From Brevibacterium sp. p3-SID960 (GTDB taxonomy: Bacteria > Actinomycetota > Actinomycetes > Actinomycetales > Brevibacteriaceae), in contig NZ_JALXKS010000006.1 of NCBI RefSeq assembly GCF_025144725.1, positions 35,815-99,814 on the forward strand: a stretch of 64,000 bases of DNA, in the 5' to 3' direction. The notes under the pieces are model-generated. The model did no database searches, was not told the DNA's origin, and was given only the letters and a program-made list of their open reading frames with translations. Below are positions 62,459 through 64,000 of the stretch, in pieces; position 1 is the first letter of the stretch, and each line of letters starts with the position of its first letter. The translations under genes were made by a program, and so were the position numbers.

Positions 62459-63475
62459 ATGACCAGCTCCTCCCGCCCCACCCTGGTGACGATCGCCGAG
62501 CACCTGGGTGTGCACTACTCCACCGTGTCGCGTGCTCTCAGCCCTGACCCCGCGGTGCGCAGGACGGTGTCCGATGCGACGGTCGAGCGTGTCGAGCGAG
62601 CAGCCAGCGAGCTCGGCTACGTGTCGAATCGGATCGGCGCTTCTCTGCGCACCGGCAGGTCGCATGCCCTCGGAGTGCTCGTCCCCCGCACCTCGGAGTG
62701 GGTCGTCGGCACAGTGTACGAGGGCATCGATGCGACGGCTTCGGAGCTCGGCTATGCCACCTTCGTCGCCAACACCTTCGACGATGAGGGCACCCGGCAG
62801 GCCCGTATCCGGCGGCTCTCGCAGTGGGGGGTGGATGCGATCCTGTATTCCGATTCGCGGCTGGATGCCGAGGACCTCGACCCGGTCGGCGGTGTTCCGT
62901 GCTGGCCGATCATCCGGCGCGGGCGCGAGGATCACAGCTTCCGCGTTGACGATGCCGCCGGTGGCCGGCTCGTCGCCGGCCACCTCATCGACAGCGGGTA
63001 CCGGGATGCGGCGGTCATCTGCGGGCCCAAGGACATGAGCACCTTCCGGGACCGTGCGACCGGGTTCGTCGACGAGTACGTCCGTCTCGGCGGGCGGGTC
63101 GGCGCCGACCGCATCATCGACTCGGATCTGACGATCGAGAGCGGCCGGCGCGAAGCCGGGCGTCTCTTCGACACCGACCGCCCGTCAGCGATCTTCGCCC
63201 TGCACGACCCGCTGGCACTCGGCGTCTACGTCGCAGCCGCCGAACGGGGCCTGCGGATCGGCACAGATGTGGGCGTGGTCGGCTACAATGATGTCGAGAT
63301 GTCCGCGCAGCTGCCGGTCCCCATGACGTCGGTCAACTGGAAGTGCCGCGACCTGGGCGTCACCATCGCCCGCAATGCCATCGCCCGGCTGGAAGGCCGC
63401 CCTGAGACGGCGAAGCCTCCCTCGCCCGTTCTGGTCCCGCGCGCCTCCACCATGCCCGAGGCGCCGGCCACCTGA
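62459..63475 (+). CDS. LacI-family transcriptional regulator
   Basis: A 338-residue repressor. The N-terminal HTH reads TLVTIAEHLGVHYSTVSRAL (residues 8-27) and the hinge helix follows (VSDATVERVERAASELGYVS, NRIGASLRTGRS). The periplasmic-binding-like core has ALGVLVPRTSEWVVGTVYEG and the C-terminal GTDVGVVGYNDVEM. The operator TGCAAACGTTTGCA at the operon promoter is the natural target. Its inducer is probably a D-amino acid or its N-carbamoyl/N-acyl form; this is inference. It lies 82 nt after the symporter, so it may be read from the operon or its own promoter. Confidence 0.9.
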   Translation: MTSSSRPTLVTIAEHLGVHYSTVSRALSPDPAVRRTVSDATVERVERAASELGYVSNRIGASLRTGRSHALGVLVPRTSEWVVGTVYEGIDATASELGYATFVANTFDDEGTRQARIRRLSQWGVDAILYSDSRLDAEDLDPVGGVPCWPIIRRGREDHSFRVDDAAGGRLVAGHLIDSGYRDAAVICGPKDMSTFRDRATGFVDEYVRLGGRVGADRIIDSDLTIESGRREAGRLFDTDRPSAIFALHDPLALGVYVAAAERGLRIGTDVGVVGYNDVEMSAQLPVPMTSVNWKCRDLGVTIARNAIARLEGRPETAKPPSPVLVPRASTMPEAPAT

Positions 63476-63484
63476 CCACGTCCC

Positions 63485-63880
63485 TCACCCGTGCACGAAC
63501 TCGATCGTCGTCGCGGTGCTCGGAGCGATGTCGATGACCAGGCGTCCGTCCTCGGCGGTCTTCACACCGCTGCCGGAGTCTGCGAACTCGGCCAGCTCCC
63601 GGTACCCGGTCTCGCTCTGCGCGGCGTTCGAAGACGCATGGATCTGCGCGGCGCGCTCGGCGGTGAACCCCTCGGGGACGGTCACGGTCACCTCGCGGCT
63701 GCCGTACTGGGCGGCGTCGGCGTTGTTGACGATGGTGACGATGTAGGAGCCCTCGGTGCGCACGGCGTAGGCGTAGGCGTCGCTGCCGGAGACAGCGACA
63801 TCGTGGAAGGTCCCGCCTACACCGATTTCGGTCAGCCGCAGCCCCTGGAAGTTCATATACGGGCCAATCACACGGACTTC
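63485..63880 (-). pseudogene. C-terminal fragment of an unrecognised secreted or enzyme protein
   Basis: The minus strand reads a protein-like stretch of about 130 residues: GPYMNFQGLRLTEIGVGGTF, DAYAYAVRTEGSYIVTIVNN, SREVTVTVPEGFTAERAAQI, and ends RLVIDIAPSTATTIEFVHG. It resembles the C-terminal beta-sandwich of a glycoside hydrolase or similar, but I cannot name it. The frame stays open to about 63946, yet the residues before GPYMNF (RAKFRGCRRRWCSAVGAG) look like out-of-frame sequence, so the real gene is cut at about 63870-63880. On the plus strand the adjoining bases read STIVYDTRGTWRALL then a stop, perhaps the end of a mobile-element gene. Confidence 0.4.
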
Positions 63881-64000
63881 ATAAACATGACCAGCGCCGA
63901 CTGCAGAGCACCATCGTCTACGACACCCGCGGAACTTGGCGCGCACTGCTCTGATCGATTCCTCCTCGTGACCGGTGGGCCCTCCGTGGGTCCCCCGGTC

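Overview
The window is GC-rich, densely coded chromosome from an actinobacterium. The evidence for this is codon use, a DUF3073 gene beside purM-purF, sterol-carrier-like and DUF3151 genes, DUF222-HNH endonuclease, and several genes whose -10 box sits 6-7 nt from the start codon. Gene content would fit Micrococcales, perhaps Brevibacterium or a relative (methionine gamma-lyase-like enzyme next to an Lrp regulator), but the genus is an inference.

Layout. 1-1.6 kb: the 5' part of a Flp/Tad pilus gene (cpaB) behind an unknown gene. 1.7-6.3 kb: DUF3073, purM, purF and small hypotheticals. 6.3-9.7 kb: aldehyde dehydrogenase, then an Lrp regulator divergent from a PLP sulfur amino acid lyase. 9.8-17.4 kb: asparaginase / SCP-like / FAD oxidoreductase operon, purD-purC, and purS-purQ. 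17.4-23.7 kb is an accessory stretch: a DUF6882-like protein, two tiny membrane proteins, a pilin-fused GH-E nuclease toxin with two immunity candidates, a decayed VIT transporter, trhO and a Fic protein. 23.9-34.5 kb: purL, BCCT transporter, oligopeptidase B, a secreted protein, an MMPL exporter and a pyrimidine-dimer glycosylase-like gene. 34.5-44.2 kb: TrpXYZ-type ABC importer, MetE-like enzyme, purA, DUF3151, and a polysaccharide export cluster (Wzm/Wzt, GT2, GDPD-like protein). 44.3-51.6 kb: gltB-gltD plus a reductase. 51.9-56.6 kb: DUF222-HNH gene with an SOS-like upstream site, a 21-bp tandem repeat, a truncated OppF-type ATPase and an AGCS symporter. 56.8-63.5 kb: a D-amino-acid-derivative catabolic operon with a LacI-type operator and a LacI-family regulator. 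The right edge holds a truncated gene.

How they work together. Six of the ten or so purine genes are spread over five transcription units (purFM, purDC, purSQ, purL, purA), with PurS, PurQ and small PurL forming the three-part FGAM synthase. The D-amino-acid cluster encodes a coherent route: Na+ symporter with YhdT-like partner, N-carbamoyl-D-amino-acid hydrolase, N-acyl-D-amino-acid deacylase, and a D-threonine aldolase/D-serine dehydratase-type PLP enzyme.

The most unusual element is the toxin at 19034-19936. It carries a prepilin-peptidase site of the Flp/TadE type (G then AATIEY), a stalk with two cysteines, and a C-terminal GH-E HNH/Endo VII nuclease module. An ankyrin protein lies convergently downstream, followed by a DUF2185/Imm33-like protein. 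This suggests an effector displayed or exported by the Tad pilus machinery, part of which (cpaB) lies at the left edge. All functional statements come from reading the sequence; no database search was run.
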